Position numbers and translations under genes: made by a program. Positions 1 to 10,776 of a stretch of 64,000 bases of DNA are shown in pieces. Position 1 is the first letter of the stretch. Every line of letters begins with the position of its first letter. Source of the DNA: Blepharisma japonicum (lineage: Eukaryota; Ciliophora; Heterotrichea; Heterotrichida; Blepharismidae); assembly GCA_949751835.1 (NCBI GenBank), contig CATKHK010000071.1:180204-244203 (forward strand). Direction: 5' to 3'. The notes under the pieces were generated by a model. That model was not told the origin of the DNA. It saw nothing but the letters and a program-made list of their open reading frames with translations, and did no database searches.

Positions 1-1047
1 AGTAGGAATATTAGAATGAAATGTATTGCGAATTTCTTCAGCATGTCTTATTAAATCTTGGAGAGACCCTGTAATCTGAGGAAGTTCACTCGAAATTCTA
101 TCTGGCCTTACATTATTAAGCGCAACAATTTTCTTTTTCATTGAGTCTTCAAGATCTTTTATTGAGCTTTCAATTCGTTCTGCTGCACCCATAAACTTTT
201 TCATCTTTTCCATAGCATGTTCAAATTTTGCTTTCTGAGTATCTTTTTTTGATTTTTCTGCCATATGTGCTTCAAGCATTTTTTCTACTTGATCGTAATA
301 CCCTTCTTTGGCTTTAAGCTCATGATATCTTCTTGCAGTTTCGTCCAGCTCATTGATCATGCTCTCCACTTTTCCCACAAGTTCTTTATTATGGCCAGTT
401 AGTTCATCAATTAATTTTGATAGCTGAATATTGTCATTTTTTAGCTCGTCATTTTCTTCTCGTTTTTTTCCTAGTCTTATTTTTTGGACTTGGACTTCTC
501 CTCTGATTTCTTCTTGCTGGTGAATTAACTTTGCTCTTTCTAACTCTCATTCGACAAGTGAATTGTCGTATTGGTGCTTTAAATCTTCATATCTTTTTTC
601 TTCTTTTTCTAATATAAATCTTTGAGATAGCAGCTCAACTTCGAAGGCTTTTGATTTTTCTTGCAACTCTTGGACGATATTATTCTCTTTATTCAGTTTC
701 AGCTTAGCTCTTAGAGATAGCATTTCTCGGTTTAGTTCGTTGATTTTCATGTCTCTTGCATGCAACTGAAGCTGGATTTCTTCAGAAATTGGTCCGTTCT
801 GAGTCTTCAAGAGCTCGTTAGTCCTCTGTTTGGATTGGAATTTGAGCTCCAGCTCTGAGTCTAAGACTGAGTCCAATATATTTAGATTGTCAAGAGTTGA
901 GGAATCACTTTTTAATTTTGATTTTCTTGTGACACTTGCTGAGTTTCTAGTTGTTATGTCAGGTGTAAAAAGTGGGTTGGTCGCTTTATGGTTCTTTTTT
1001 CTTGTTGTGTCACTTGTATGGGTTGAATTCTATATAGCGGTTACCAT
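1..1047 (-). CDS. Coiled-coil protein, 3' end beyond window
   Basis: Partial gene of 344 codons that runs off the left edge. The frame is open across one TGA read as Trp. I place the start at ATG 1045-1047, which is followed directly by a 15-nt intron (1030-1044, GTAACCGCTATATAG). Without removing it the frame hits TAG at once; after removal it reads on from M-N-S-T-H. No other in-frame Met occurs for about 90 codons, which supports this start. The first about 60 residues are basic and rich in Ser and Thr. From about residue 65 to the window edge the protein is almost entirely heptad-like and rich in Glu, Lys and Leu, so it should form a long coiled coil. I do not recognise a family. A structural or cytoskeletal role is likely only in the general sense that long coiled coils suggest it. 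Confidence 0.75.
1030..1044 (-). other. 15-nt intron directly after the ATG
   Basis: GTAACCGCTATATAG, with an A six bases from the 3' end as in the other introns here. Exon 1 is only the ATG. Unspliced, the intron's own TAG would stop translation after five codons. Confidence 0.75.
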
Positions 1048-1363
1048 TGCTTATACTTTATAGGATTGCAATATTTATAAATGAATTTTACAGTTTTACT
1101 TTTGGCAGAATAGCTTATCAAGTATACAAAATATAATTTTTTCAGAAAATTCTTTGAAGAATATAATAACACACTTCTATTGCAAATTAAATAGCATTTA
1201 AAACTATAAATGCTAAATCTCGATGCTATAAACAAGATTTTATTTGATTAAAAATAAAATCTTCAGCTTTAAAATTATTTTCTTTAATATATCTATCATT
1301 AATCCCTTATTTTCCTAATTTTCTCATATATTCCATTTTAAACCCACGTCTGTAATAAAATCA
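1048..1363. other. Divergent intergenic region
   Basis: This AT-rich 316 bp separates two divergently transcribed genes, the coiled-coil gene and 14-3-3, and must hold both promoters. I see no recognisable box, repeat or RNA gene in it. Confidence 0.5.
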
Positions 1364-2113
1364 ATGGAGGATTTAACTTATAAAGCCAAACTCGCTGAAC
1401 AGGCTGAAAGGTACGATGATATGATCACTGTCATGAAAAACGTGATCAAGCAGGCTACCGAACTCAACGTAGACCAGCGTAACTTGCTCAGTGTTGGCTA
1501 CAAAAACATCGTAGGTGTTCGAAGAACAGCTTGGCGCACAATTTCTTCCCTCGAAGAAAAAGAAGAAAGTCGAGGAAACGCCAAGAGAGTAGAATTAGCA
1601 CGCGCTTATCGTCTGAAAATTGAAGAAGAGCTTAATAGAATCTGCCAAGACATTCTGAATGTTATCAGCGATGTCCTCAAAAAACAAAATTCGAGCGAGG
1701 CAAGGGTCTTTTTCTTAAAGATGCAGGGAGATTATTATAGGTATATGGCTGAATACCAAACTGCTGGAGCAAATAAAGCTAAATATGGGACCACTGCAGC
1801 TGATAATGCCCACAGAGTTTACCAAGAAGCTATGGATCTTGCAAATTCTGAACTCCCACCAACTCATCCAATAAGACTTGGGCTTGCACTTAATTATTCG
1901 GTTTTCCATTATGAAGTTAAGGAAAACCCTAGTGAAGCTTGCAATATGGCAAGAACTGCTTTTGATCAAGCTATTGCGGAACTTGATAACCTAGATGAAG
2001 ATCAATATAAGGATAGCACCACAATAATGCAACTTATCAGGGATAATTTAACTCTTTGGACGTCAGAAATGAACGAAGAGCCTAAGGATGGCACAAACGT
2101 CGAAGATCTTTAG
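1364..2113 (+). CDS. 14-3-3 protein
   Basis: Complete 249-aa 14-3-3 protein, the usual family length, with no intron. 14-3-3 dimers bind phosphoserine or phosphothreonine motifs in client proteins and change their activity or location. The N-terminal dimerisation helix with [12 protein letters not shown], the core [15 protein letters not shown] and the GDYYRYMAE motif are all recognisable. The phosphate-binding residues are present: Lys47 and Arg54 (equivalent to K49 and R56 of 14-3-3 zeta), and the Arg-Tyr pair in DYYRY. The LTLWTSE helix near the C-terminus is also intact, and the tail is acidic. Both Trp codons are TGG, as in other probably highly expressed genes of the window. The gene is divergent from the coiled-coil gene on its left and ends with TAG. 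Confidence 0.98.
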   Translation: MEDLTYKAKLAEQAERYDDMITVMKNVIKQATELNVDQRNLLSVGYKNIVGVRRTAWRTISSLEEKEESRGNAKRVELARAYRLKIEEELNRICQDILNVISDVLKKQNSSEARVFFLKMQGDYYRYMAEYQTAGANKAKYGTTAADNAHRVYQEAMDLANSELPPTHPIRLGLALNYSVFHYEVKENPSEACNMARTAFDQAIAELDNLDEDQYKDSTTIMQLIRDNLTLWTSEMNEEPKDGTNVEDL

Positions 2114-2404
2114 TTAATGAGGATTAATTATATTATTTGAGAGTATTTATTTATTAAGAAAGTCATTTTAGAAGTATGGTTGGTCGGGCTAAGTATTTTA
2201 GGAATAAATATTCATGCATTTTAGAGATAATGCTGGTTATAGAATTTCTCACAAGAAATTTTGCATTTATTATAAAAAATATTAAACAAGTAATCATTTC
2301 TAGATATTTATTACTCTCATTCTTCTTCAGATTTTATGACAGATTGCTATTTTAAAGTAAAATTGAAAATCTAAATAAATTTCTTTAAAAGACTAAATGT
2401 TATA

Positions 2405-2692
2405 TTAGTAAGGGCGGAAACTAGTCTGGCCTGCAGTATCAAGTTGAGAAGATAAGCTTTGCATTTGCCTATCAGTTTCTAATATTGTCTCAATCGTCAG
2501 AGGGAGGAGTAAAATAGCACTCACACTTGTCAAAGTCCACAGAAGATTTTTTGAGATTCTCAAAGTTTTAGAAGTATAATAACTAACCCAATTGCTCCAA
2601 AAGTTTATAATTATCTGTCCCACTTTTGATTCAGTTACAACTTTAATGTATTTTTGATATCTCAGCTCTACTATTTCCCCTTGCTTTGACAT
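2405..2692 (-). CDS. Small tail-anchored protein, Tom22/TOM9-like
   Basis: Complete 95-aa protein starting at ATG 2690-2692 and ending in TAA. A polar, charged N-terminal half is followed by one hydrophobic segment at about residues 48-68, then a short polar tail. The segment LLWTLTSVSAILLLPLTIE followed by ETDRQM resembles the membrane anchor and inner tail of Tom22 or plant TOM9, where a helix with a Pro is followed by an E-x-D-R-E/Q motif. Tom22 is the central receptor of the mitochondrial outer-membrane translocase. The resemblance is short, so other small tail-anchored proteins are possible. The gene lies tail-to-tail with 14-3-3. Confidence 0.5.
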   Translation of the reverse strand: MSKQGEIVELRYQKYIKVVTESKVGQIIINFWSNWVSYYTSKTLRISKNLLWTLTSVSAILLLPLTIETILETDRQMQSLSSQLDTAGQTSFRPY

Positions 2693-2876
2693 TTAATGGA
2701 ATATTAAGCATCTTTAATTAGAAAATTTAATAATTTCATTTTAAAATGACATTAATAGAGTATATCGTCTGAAACTCAAAAAAAACTTCAATTTTCAAGA
2801 GGACTTTATATATTATTCAAGAAATTATTCGGCATTCCCTTATAGTTAAATTATAGATATAAAATCTGCTTGAGAT

Positions 2877-4334
2877 TTATATTGATTTTTTACATTTTTC
2901 AAGTACAATTATTCCTCCTGTATTCATCTTAGCTAAATTGCTAGGCGATGGCGTTTTTCTTTTCTCATCTTCGTGCTTATTTAAAACTTTCATAAAGAAA
3001 TCGTCTATCTTTTTACTTTGTCTTAGCAAGTTTTCTTCCTGATCTTTTTTCTTTAATATATTTTTCTCAGCAAGTAATAATGTTTTTTTCAAGGTTGCTT
3101 CTTTTATTTCAGCTCTTGCCTTTTCTCTTTTAGCTTCGTGGTAATTTAAAGCATCTTCTTTTTTCAAAGTTGATTCTAGCTCTTTTCTGTGCTCTTCTTG
3201 GCGCTTAACATGAATTCCTTTATTTAGTTCTGAGATTCTTTTTGCTTCTTCGGCGAGCTTAGCTTTTCGTATTTTCTAAGTTAAAATTACTTCGGATTTT
3301 TTTGTACTTTCTTGCAGCTTCAATATCCTTACAATTCTTCTTTCCTCCATCTGAGATTGCAAAGTCTCTCTGGCTTCTCTTGCTCTTGCCGCAGAAAGAC
3401 TTCTTACATAGCTTGAGCTCGCTTTTTCCATTATAGAAAGTTGAGCTTTCCTTGCAGATTCTTCTAATTTTTTAGTAATTCTTTGTAGCTGATTTAAAGT
3501 TTCTTCATCATCATATTTATCATCAAAATACTCTTCGTCCAAGTTCAGCCTTTTTGTCGGACTTGTGCTGAATGACTCTTTTGATTTTAAATCATTGCTG
3601 AAGCTATGATACATCTTTAAAGCTTCATTTTCACTTATCATAGTTTGCTCATATTTCTTTTGCAGCATAGCTTTTCTTTTTTCTTCCAACTTAGATATTT
3701 TAAGACTCCTTTCTTTGTTTTGTAACTGTTTTTCTATCTCTATCGATTTTTCTTTTTTCTCAAATCTTTTTATATACTCCTTGGTTTTTTCTTCCTCAGA
3801 CACTTTAATTTTCTTCTTGTTGTCAAGAACTTTCTTATATCTAATTGATTGATTTCTTGCGAATCTTAAACGTTTCTGATTTACTTCACCTGGAGAAATA
3901 GGAACAGTTAGTGGGATATCAGGAGTTACAGATCTAATATAATATTTTCTCTTCGGAGAAAGCGATGGAGTGGATATATCTCTGACTGGAGTAAGGAAAA
4001 TTCCAGTCTGAAAAATGCTACTGTTATTCTTTGAGTGCGGTGATGATAACAAGTTGTTTTCAAGTATATATTGAGCAACCATGGTTACTTTTGCTGACCT
4101 TCTTGCTTCATGGTGATTATATCTGAGAATCTGGATATCTTTGTTAATTTTTGGATCTGCCATCTCATCAAATGACTTCTTAATAAGCTGCTCCGGCAAA
4201 AAGTTTAAGAACTTGCAAGCCTGTGTAATAAACGGATGTGAAAAGTTATGTTTTGTTATAAAAGCAGTGACTTTTTCTAGTTTTTTTGCATAGTCTTGTT
4301 TTGTGCAATTTAAGCTGTTAGGAAAATTATTCAT
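2877..4334 (-). CDS. Coiled-coil protein of unknown function
   Basis: A 480-aa protein made by joining two open stretches across a 15-nt intron at 3276-3290. I chose ATG 4332-4334 (MNNFPNSL); the open frame extends slightly upstream but has no ATG there. The N-terminal about 95 residues look globular and helical (FLNFLPEQLIKKSFDEM, then a basic stretch). A Ser/Pro-rich middle carries several SP and TP dipeptides that could be phosphorylated by proline-directed kinases. From about residue 185 to the end the protein is very rich in Lys, Glu and Arg and should form a long single helix or coiled coil. I recognise no family; a cytoskeletal or ciliary role is possible but not shown. It is divergent from the PRA1 gene at 4540. 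Confidence 0.75.
3276..3290 (-). other. 15-nt intron
   Basis: GTAATTTTAACTTAG, with an A six bases from the 3' end. It falls between codons (phase 0), and its TAG would otherwise end the frame. Confidence 0.85.
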
Positions 4335-4539
4335 TTCCTTTTGGAATGAACAAATTAAGTAATCATGGCAGATTAGGCCCAAAATTATATTTTATTGCTA
4401 TGGATTTTTCTCTACAGATTATTCCCTATTAAAATCTATCATAAATCAATTAATTATTATCCTTAATTATTTTTTAGCCAGATACCCTAATTAAATTTTT
4501 CTAAACAAATTTATCCTTCCTAAGAAAGTCGAATATAAT

Positions 4540-5103
4540 ATGGAAGATCAAAACGGTTCAAGGATAAAGAAATGGATGTCATACATCCAAAATTCCAACT
4601 TAGGCACTGCTCTCCAATATAAGGTCACTTTAACAAGCCTTAAGTCCAACATTCGTCCATGGATGACTGATATGTTTAACCCGGCCATGTTTTCTAAGCC
4701 ATCGGTAAAGCAAATCCCAATCAGACTTGGTGAAAACTTGGTCTATTTCATATCAAATTACGTCATCTTAACTATGCTTCTACTCGTTCTCGGAATGTAA
4801 TAATTATTCAGACTTTCACAGCCTTCCTTCCTTATTTCTTTGGTTGCTATTGGAGCTGTGTGGATTTATCTGTCGAAGAAGGACTTAAAAGTACATGGTC
4901 TAGAAGTCACAGATTTTCAGAAAAATATGGGAATTCTAGCACTGTTGGCACTAACTACTTTTATGCTTGCAGGAAATATGATCATTTATACGCTTTTCTT
5001 ATCGATGGTGCTGGCTGGGGTTCATTCGGTATATCATGATCAGCCTCAAATTCATTTGAAATTAGAAACTGATCTACCACCTAATACCTTATTACCTCTT
5101 TAA
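4540..5103 (+). CDS. PRA1/PRAF-family Rab-acceptor membrane protein
   Basis: A 182-aa protein encoded by two exons around a 15-nt intron at 4797-4811. PRA1 (prenylated Rab acceptor) proteins sit in ER, Golgi and endosomal membranes and act on prenylated Rab GTPases. The N-terminal cytosolic part has the family pattern of a Trp-rich, Arg/Pro motif (SNIRPWMTDMFNP, then LGENLVYFISNYV) leading into the first hydrophobic hairpin. After the intron come a short charged linker and a second hydrophobic hairpin (GILALLALTTFMLAGN, then IIYTLFLSMVLAGVHSVYH). The order and length fit the family. It starts at ATG 4540 and stops with TAA. The gene is divergent from the coiled-coil gene on its left with only about 205 bp between them. 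Confidence 0.88.
4797..4811 (+). other. 15-nt intron
   Basis: GTAATAATTATTCAG, with an A six bases from the 3' end. It joins V-L-G-I to L-S-Q-P between the two hydrophobic hairpins of the PRA1-family protein. Confidence 0.9.
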
Positions 5104-5636
5104 ACTAATCAGGTCAGTTAAAATTTGTCTTAAGAAATTGTGTTTAATTAGAGATAAAAATTTTATAAACGATCAGTTAACATTCAATTCAAATATTTCA
5201 GTGAGCCATAATAATAGAATATCAAGAGGCTATTGCCCATTTCTAAGATACTAAAAGATTAAATTGTAAAAAACCTTATATCCTTAAATTGCTTCAATTT
5301 TTGAGAAAATTTCTGATTGAAAATTTTTGAATTTATATTTAGATATTTTAATTAAGATGCAAAATAAAATTTATTGCTACATTTAATTTTTCAATATTAA
5401 AGCACATCGCTTTCCACTAAAAGACTCTAATTTACTGCTATACTTGGGAAACCTTAAGAAAAGAATTAAAATTAAAAATAAAAACTCATATCAACTTCCA
5501 GCTAATTTATATGCTTTTGAGATTAAAATCCTAAAAAAACGAGCATTTAAAAATTTAGTAATAGCCAAGCTGATCTTAGAATTTTTTATTAAATTTTGGT
5601 TGTTGAAGATATACTTTTCTCATGTTTGAAATAATA
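5104..5636. other. Intergenic region
   Basis: A 533-bp AT-rich spacer between two genes transcribed rightward. Short open stretches in it have lysine- and asparagine-rich translations typical of random AT-rich DNA. I see no RNA gene or repeat. Confidence 0.5.
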
Positions 5637-7508
5637 ATGGAGGGATTTTTGCTCAAGTGAACAAACTATGTGTACGGTTGACAACGAAGGTATTTCTTAC
5701 TTAAAAATGGGTTAATATCCTACTCAAAGAAAAGAGACGGAAAAATTAAAGGTGAAATTCGGCTACAGAAAGCTCAAGTTGTTAAACATTCTACCAACCC
5801 GAAACGATTTTCTATTGAAACTGATACAGACTCTCTCCAACTCAAAGCTCATAATAGTCATGAAGCTGAGCAGTGGATTCAAGCTCTAAAGAGCTTACAG
5901 CGAGAATTTTATAAACGACTTTCATGGTCGCCTTCTATATCCACAGAACAACAAGAGGCGCAAGAGAACTCATCTTTATTAAGTTTTTTGGTCTTAAAAT
6001 TAGGAGAAATATCAGGGTTTCATGCAGAAATGCAAGAAGCTGTCGATTTAATCCCTGAAAAAATTCGAGCCAGTACTCCAGGCTTGCAAAAAGTTCTAAA
6101 AATATCTTCAAAAATTAAACAAGTGGCTATTGATTCTCTTAAGGCTATTGACGAAGAAGATAAAAAGACTTTTCCAAAAATAAAGATTTCGCTTATTAAT
6201 GACCCAGAAAATATAGAAAACCCCAAATTTAGATATTCCCAAACTGATATAAATGAATATCAAGAAACTGATAGAAAAATCTTATTTGAAGAAGAATGTA
6301 AAGAAATTGAAGAAATTGAATTTGAAGATGCTAGAAGTCATATTTCAGATGAAGTCGAAAAAAAGAGCAATGATAGGCAGGTATCTACTGTTCCTTATAG
6401 AAAATCGTTACCTTTTTTAAGGAACCCAAACCAGAAGATAAATATTTGAAAAGTCATTAAAGATTCAATTGGAAAAGAATTGAGCAAAATCACTGTTCCC
6501 GTGTATTTTAATGAACCTTTAAGTTTTATTCAACGCTTCACAGAAGATTTAACTTATAGTGAAATTATAGAGAGAGCATGCTTTGAGAGCGATCCACAGC
6601 TACGCTTAGCATTAGTAGCTTGCTTTGCAGCTTCAGTTTACGCAAATGGTATAAATCGAACAATGAAACCTTTCAATCCCCTATTAGGTGAAACCTATGA
6701 GCTTGAGGCCAAAGGGTTCCGCTTAATTTCTGAGCAAGTAAGCCATCACCCTCCAGTATCTGCAATGCATTGTGAGCACCCCAAATATATTTATTGAGGA
6801 AATACAGAAGTAAAAACTCATTTCAAAGGAACCTACATTCAAGCAGTTCCGCATGGTATCTTTCACCTAGTTTTAAAAGAAACAAATGACCATATAGTCT
6901 GGCATAAGCCAAAAACTAACATCTACAATATTATTATGGGGAAAATCTATATTGATAATTCTGGCACCATTGAAATATCAAATTTTAATAATGGAGATAG
7001 AGCAACAATTGAGTATAAAAAGAAAGGATGGTTTGAAAAAGTCACACATGAGCTTGAAGGGAGCGTTTTCGACAATTTTGGCAATGAAAAGTACAAAATT
7101 GAAGGGAAATGAAATGAAGCTGTCATTATTAAAGATGTTTTATTAGATAAGGTGATATTTGGATACGAAGTTAATCAATTCCCTGAAGGATATGAACAAA
7201 GCTACTATTTCAGTGAGTATGCAATGCAATTAAATAGTCCACCAGAATATTTTATAAATTTACCAAAAACAGATTCAAGATATAGGCCAGATCAAAGAGC
7301 ATTGGAAAATGGAAATCTTAAGCTCGCAGCATCTGAAAAATGAAGATTGGAAGAAAAGCAAAGGTATGCAAGGAAAAAGAGAGAAGAAAGAGGAATTGAC
7401 TACAAGCCAAGGTGATTTTATTATGACCATGATGAATGACTTTACAGAGGAGGATACTGAGATTATAAAGATAGTGGTGATTTTTCAGATCTTCCAGACA
7501 TATTTTAA
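5637..7508 (+). CDS. Oxysterol-binding protein-related protein (PH + ORD)
   Basis: A 623-aa protein without introns, open throughout when TGA is Trp (at least eight such codons). ORPs move sterols and phosphoinositides between membranes at contact sites. Residues 1 to about 95 form a PH domain, beginning MEGFLLKW and ending in the typical W-I-Q-A-L helix. A charged linker follows. The OSBP-related domain runs from about residue 280 to 600; it has the family fingerprint EQVSHHPP at about 366-373, preceded by MKPFNPLLGETYE. The stretch KIYIDNSGTI...GWF is the usual ORD core. I see no FFAT motif. The start ATG is the first codon of the PH domain. The gene converges on a minus-strand gene with only 10 bp between the two stop codons. 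Confidence 0.95.
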
Positions 7509-7518
7509 GCTTGCTAAA

Positions 7519-8292
7519 TTATTCATCTATTACATTGACTTTACCTCTATTAGACTTTTTCTTCCTTTTCTCCATAGCAAGTTTATCTTTTATATAAATT
7601 TCCTTATCCTCTTCGAAAATTTCCCCTACTTCTTTGGTCTCTTCAAAAGAATCAATAAATGCTGTGATTTGTCCGTCTCTATTCATTATTCTTTTCTCCA
7701 GGGAGACTTCACTGTCTGATAGCTCTTTGTTTTTAGCAATATCGTCTTCATTTATTGAGATATTATCTTCGATATTGTGTGTTGTATTTTCAATGTAAAT
7801 ATTTGCAACGAATCCTGGAGAATTGATTTTTGGTATGAGTGCAATTGAGTGTTGTATTGCTAAAACCTAATCACCGAGTACTGTTGCAGAGATTAATATA
7901 TTTAGAGCAATAAGATAAAGTATTGGGAAGTAAGTAGTTATATTTGTCAACTTGCACTGGATATGTGCTGGTTGGAAGCAAAGAGAATTTATATCTTTAC
8001 AAATATCCACCGAGTACATAGACAAGCCAAATAGCGCTAAATAAATGATAGATAAGCTCCCAATGGCATAAATAATAATTGAGATCATAAGGAGAATTTT
8101 TAATTTGTATCTTATTGATGTTTCTTGCAAAAAGGAGCCTAAAAGTTGGAGACAAAAAGGTATCAAGATAAATCATGAATTAATATCACCCCATTTGAAA
8201 TTTGTTTTGAATTTATATTGGATAAGTGGAGTTGCAAAAGCACAAGAGAGCATTATGGCAATCATTGTAAAAGCGTTGAGGGTGAAGTTCAT
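7519..8292 (-). CDS. Multi-pass membrane protein of unknown function
   Basis: A 252-aa protein, two exons, starting at ATG 8290-8292. Residues 1-20 form a hydrophobic N-terminal helix that could be a signal peptide or anchor. Further hydrophobic segments follow at about 35-50, 63-90 and 120-140, so three or four membrane spans are expected, with a Cys-containing loop between the last two. After the intron the C-terminal about 110 residues are acidic and then basic (KRKKKSNRGK) and probably cytosolic. I recognise no family. The intron can be placed in two ways (7860-7874 or 7867-7881) that give the same protein. It converges with the OSBP gene and is divergent from the gene at 8607. Confidence 0.7.
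7860..7874 (-). other. 15-nt intron with two possible placements
   Basis: Either GTGATTAGGTTTTAG (7860-7874) or GTACTCGGTGATTAG (7867-7881) can be removed. Both restore the frame and both leave T-V-L-A-I-Q-H. Neither has the A six bases from the 3' end that the other introns share. I cannot decide between them from sequence. Confidence 0.7.
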
Positions 8293-8606
8293 AATTTTCT
8301 CTTTATTTTAGAAAAAATGTAACTGGATAGCTAAGATTGATTTATGTTGGCATTCAAAGAATTCTATTTAAATAAAATAAGCTTTTTCCAATAGAAGTAT
8401 AAATTTTAAGTCATATTGATTTTCAATAATTTTGAGCTAGAGATTTGAATAAAACCTTTTGAATTTGTGGATTATATATTATTTTACTGAATTTCAAAAT
8501 TATTAAGTATTTCTTCTAATCTAACAAAATTTCATTAAAAGTTGCATTTAATTCTTTATACTGATTACGAGCGTTGTAATGTGCCAGCCATTATATTTAG
8601 ATTAAT
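8293..8606. other. Divergent intergenic region
   Basis: A 314-bp AT-rich spacer between two divergent genes. I see no recognisable element. Confidence 0.5.
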
Positions 8607-9218
8607 ATGAAAAAGTCTTCTAGGATTACTCTCTCAGAAGCGGTTTATAATGCTTCAAAGCATGTTAGCTTAGGTTTTGCGAGAGATCTTGCATGGATCT
8701 CTTCGCCAATGAAGGATGATTTTGATCCTAAATTTTTCCATAAAAGTTTGAAGCATCTAAGGATTAGGGACAGGAATTATGACTTAGTCCATCAACAACC
8801 TAAAAGTCATCGAACTCATGTAAAGACAAAAACATATATTCATGTTAAACAACTTAGTTTTAACGAAAAGCCTAGCTCCTCAAAATCAACCTCTCCTAGT
8901 CTATCACCAAAAAAATCCATAAGATCAAATTCAAACGCCTTCATAGACCAATCCCCTAATATAAGCCCAGAATCTTCAGTGCGATCGATAACGAGGCGTT
9001 CTACGATATTAAGTCCTATTTTGCCAAAAACAGAAGATGAAGAGCTTGAAACTATAATATCTGGCGCAAGCAAGTTACATTCACAGACCCGCTCTCTGAA
9101 ACGGCATTTCTCTATGGGGTGTGTTAGTATTCAAAAAGATTATCAAGAATGTAAAAACTTGGTGAGATCAAAAAACCCATATGATAAGATTTTTGAAAAG
9201 CTGGTTTCAGAGCCATAA
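8607..9218 (+). CDS. Unknown basic, Ser-rich protein
   Basis: A complete 203-aa protein with ATG at 8607 and TAA stop, no intron. It has no membrane segment. The N-terminal 70 residues may be helical (ITLSEAVYNASKHVSLGFA). The middle (about 90-150) is a disordered Ser/Pro/Lys region with several SP sites that look like proline-directed phosphorylation sites. The C-terminus is helical and charged. I recognise no family. The steady codon use and a clean start and stop support a real gene. Its function cannot be inferred from position, since neighbours here are not functionally grouped. Confidence 0.65.
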   Translation: MKKSSRITLSEAVYNASKHVSLGFARDLAWISSPMKDDFDPKFFHKSLKHLRIRDRNYDLVHQQPKSHRTHVKTKTYIHVKQLSFNEKPSSSKSTSPSLSPKKSIRSNSNAFIDQSPNISPESSVRSITRRSTILSPILPKTEDEELETIISGASKLHSQTRSLKRHFSMGCVSIQKDYQECKNLVRSKNPYDKIFEKLVSEP

Positions 9219-9816
9219 GCTAGATCTCTGTACACTTAATTTTAAATAATTCTTTCAATATATGTGGAATTATTAAGATTCTATTTATGCAATTTTGGGA
9301 TATAGGAAATTATTAAGGAAAGTAATTGATAATAAATTTATAATTGTGCTGATACTGAATCTTAAATTCTTTATATTTTCTTTCAGTTGAAGCTCTAAAG
9401 CCTAATTCTACTGAACGATAAAATGGAATTATTAATATAACTTTCTGAAATCAGCCTGAACTAAAATTGTTGCTCATAAAATAAAAATTCTAAAGAACTT
9501 GACCACTAAGCTCTGAGTTATTTTATTTATGACAATGCTATTAGTATCAATCTAAATTCTTTGTTGATCACAGAAATGAAAAAAGTAGAATTATTATGTT
9601 TGAGCTCTAGAACTTTATAAACGATGTTTTGATTTCCCTCATAATTATTGAAGATAATTTTAATATATTAAAAACTTATATTAGAAGGATTGAATAACAA
9701 AACCATAACAAACTGGACTTTGATAAGAAAAGGTCAAACTTTTAAAAATTAATATCTTTATTTATTTACTCTAAAATTAACTAGTTAATTAATTTGCATA
9801 CTTCTCCCACAAGCAT
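9219..9816. other. Intergenic region between convergent genes
   Basis: A 598-bp AT-rich region between two convergent genes. I see no gene, repeat or structured RNA that I can support. Confidence 0.5.
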
Positions 9817-10587
9817 TTAGTCTAAAAGCCATGAATACTTTGCTCTAAGCTCTTCTATCTCCTTTTGATTCATAATCATGCGTTGCTTATTCAAAATTTG
9901 CCTATACTGTTGTTTAAAATAATTATCATTGTTTTCTCTATCGATAGCGAATATAAGAAGAATCTCAGGAGGATATTTGCATACAGTTAATCCATAATTA
10001 GCAAAAAGCTTACGCTTTATATTTTCGTCCACTTCGAAAATATCAGTATTTTCATTTCCAGTTGATTCTATCACTGCTATATTATTTTTTTCATAAATCT
10101 TTAGATCAGATAGCTCACTTAATATTTGCAAAGTAAGTTCTGGTGTTAAAAATAAAGGGATCAAAGCAGGATTTATTGGAGAATCTCCTCGCTTAACGCA
10201 ATCTATTTCATTTTTTATATCAAAAAGCAGTGCCTTAATTGCATTATCGTCTTTATATTTCACTTCGCAAGCGAACCTTAAAGTTTGTTTAGTAACATTG
10301 AATTTCCTCAAAGCTTTTGTCCTAGCATTTTTGAGATTTTCGTTGAATTGATCAGTAGTACTTTTAAAGTCATCAGAAGTTGACTCTTTTTCAGTATCAT
10401 TGAACTGTTTAGACGTAAAAAACTTGCTTAAAAACTCTTTTCTTATCTCATTTAATAATTTTACTACTATCCCTCTATCTATCTCTTTATCCACTTTTTC
10501 CTTATCTTTTTCATATGAAAAATAATAGATGAGGCTACATATGCCGACCACAATAGTGCTCCCGAAAAACATTTCTTTGAAATTCAT
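9817..10587 (-). CDS. Unknown protein with N-terminal membrane anchor
   Basis: A complete 256-aa protein, ATG 10585-10587 to TAA, no intron. Residues 8-24 (FGSTIVVGICSLIYYF) form one hydrophobic helix that is probably a signal anchor. The rest is charged and soluble-looking, with an Asp/Thr/Ser-rich linker near residues 60-85 and a mostly helical C-terminal domain ending in EIEELRAKYSWLLD. The middle has the pattern NPALIPLFLTPELTLQILSE. I recognise no family; a membrane-tethered protein facing the cytosol or an organelle lumen is the most that can be said. It is divergent from the MFS gene, with about 190 bp between the starts. Confidence 0.65.
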   Translation of the reverse strand: MNFKEMFFGSTIVVGICSLIYYFSYEKDKEKVDKEIDRGIVVKLLNEIRKEFLSKFFTSKQFNDTEKESTSDDFKSTTDQFNENLKNARTKALRKFNVTKQTLRFACEVKYKDDNAIKALLFDIKNEIDCVKRGDSPINPALIPLFLTPELTLQILSELSDLKIYEKNNIAVIESTGNENTDIFEVDENIKRKLFANYGLTVCKYPPEILLIFAIDRENNDNYFKQQYRQILNKQRMIMNQKEIEELRAKYSWLLD

Positions 10588-10776
10588 TTATTTATTCTTA
10601 CAATTTAAGGAAAAATGAGTTTCTGGCTATATAAAAAAATCTGCATTGTGATTTTTTGTAAAAATAGTTAAATAATTAGGTAGAACTTGATAAATCTGAT
10701 CGAATAACAGATAATAACAAAATATTGACTATAATTTCTTGTTGAAAAGTGAGCATAGAATGTCAATTTTTGATAA

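Noticed and set aside
7309-7719. 136-codon ORF on the + strand
   Set aside because: It overlaps the end of the OSBP gene in another frame and the antisense of the membrane-protein gene. Both real genes explain this sequence.
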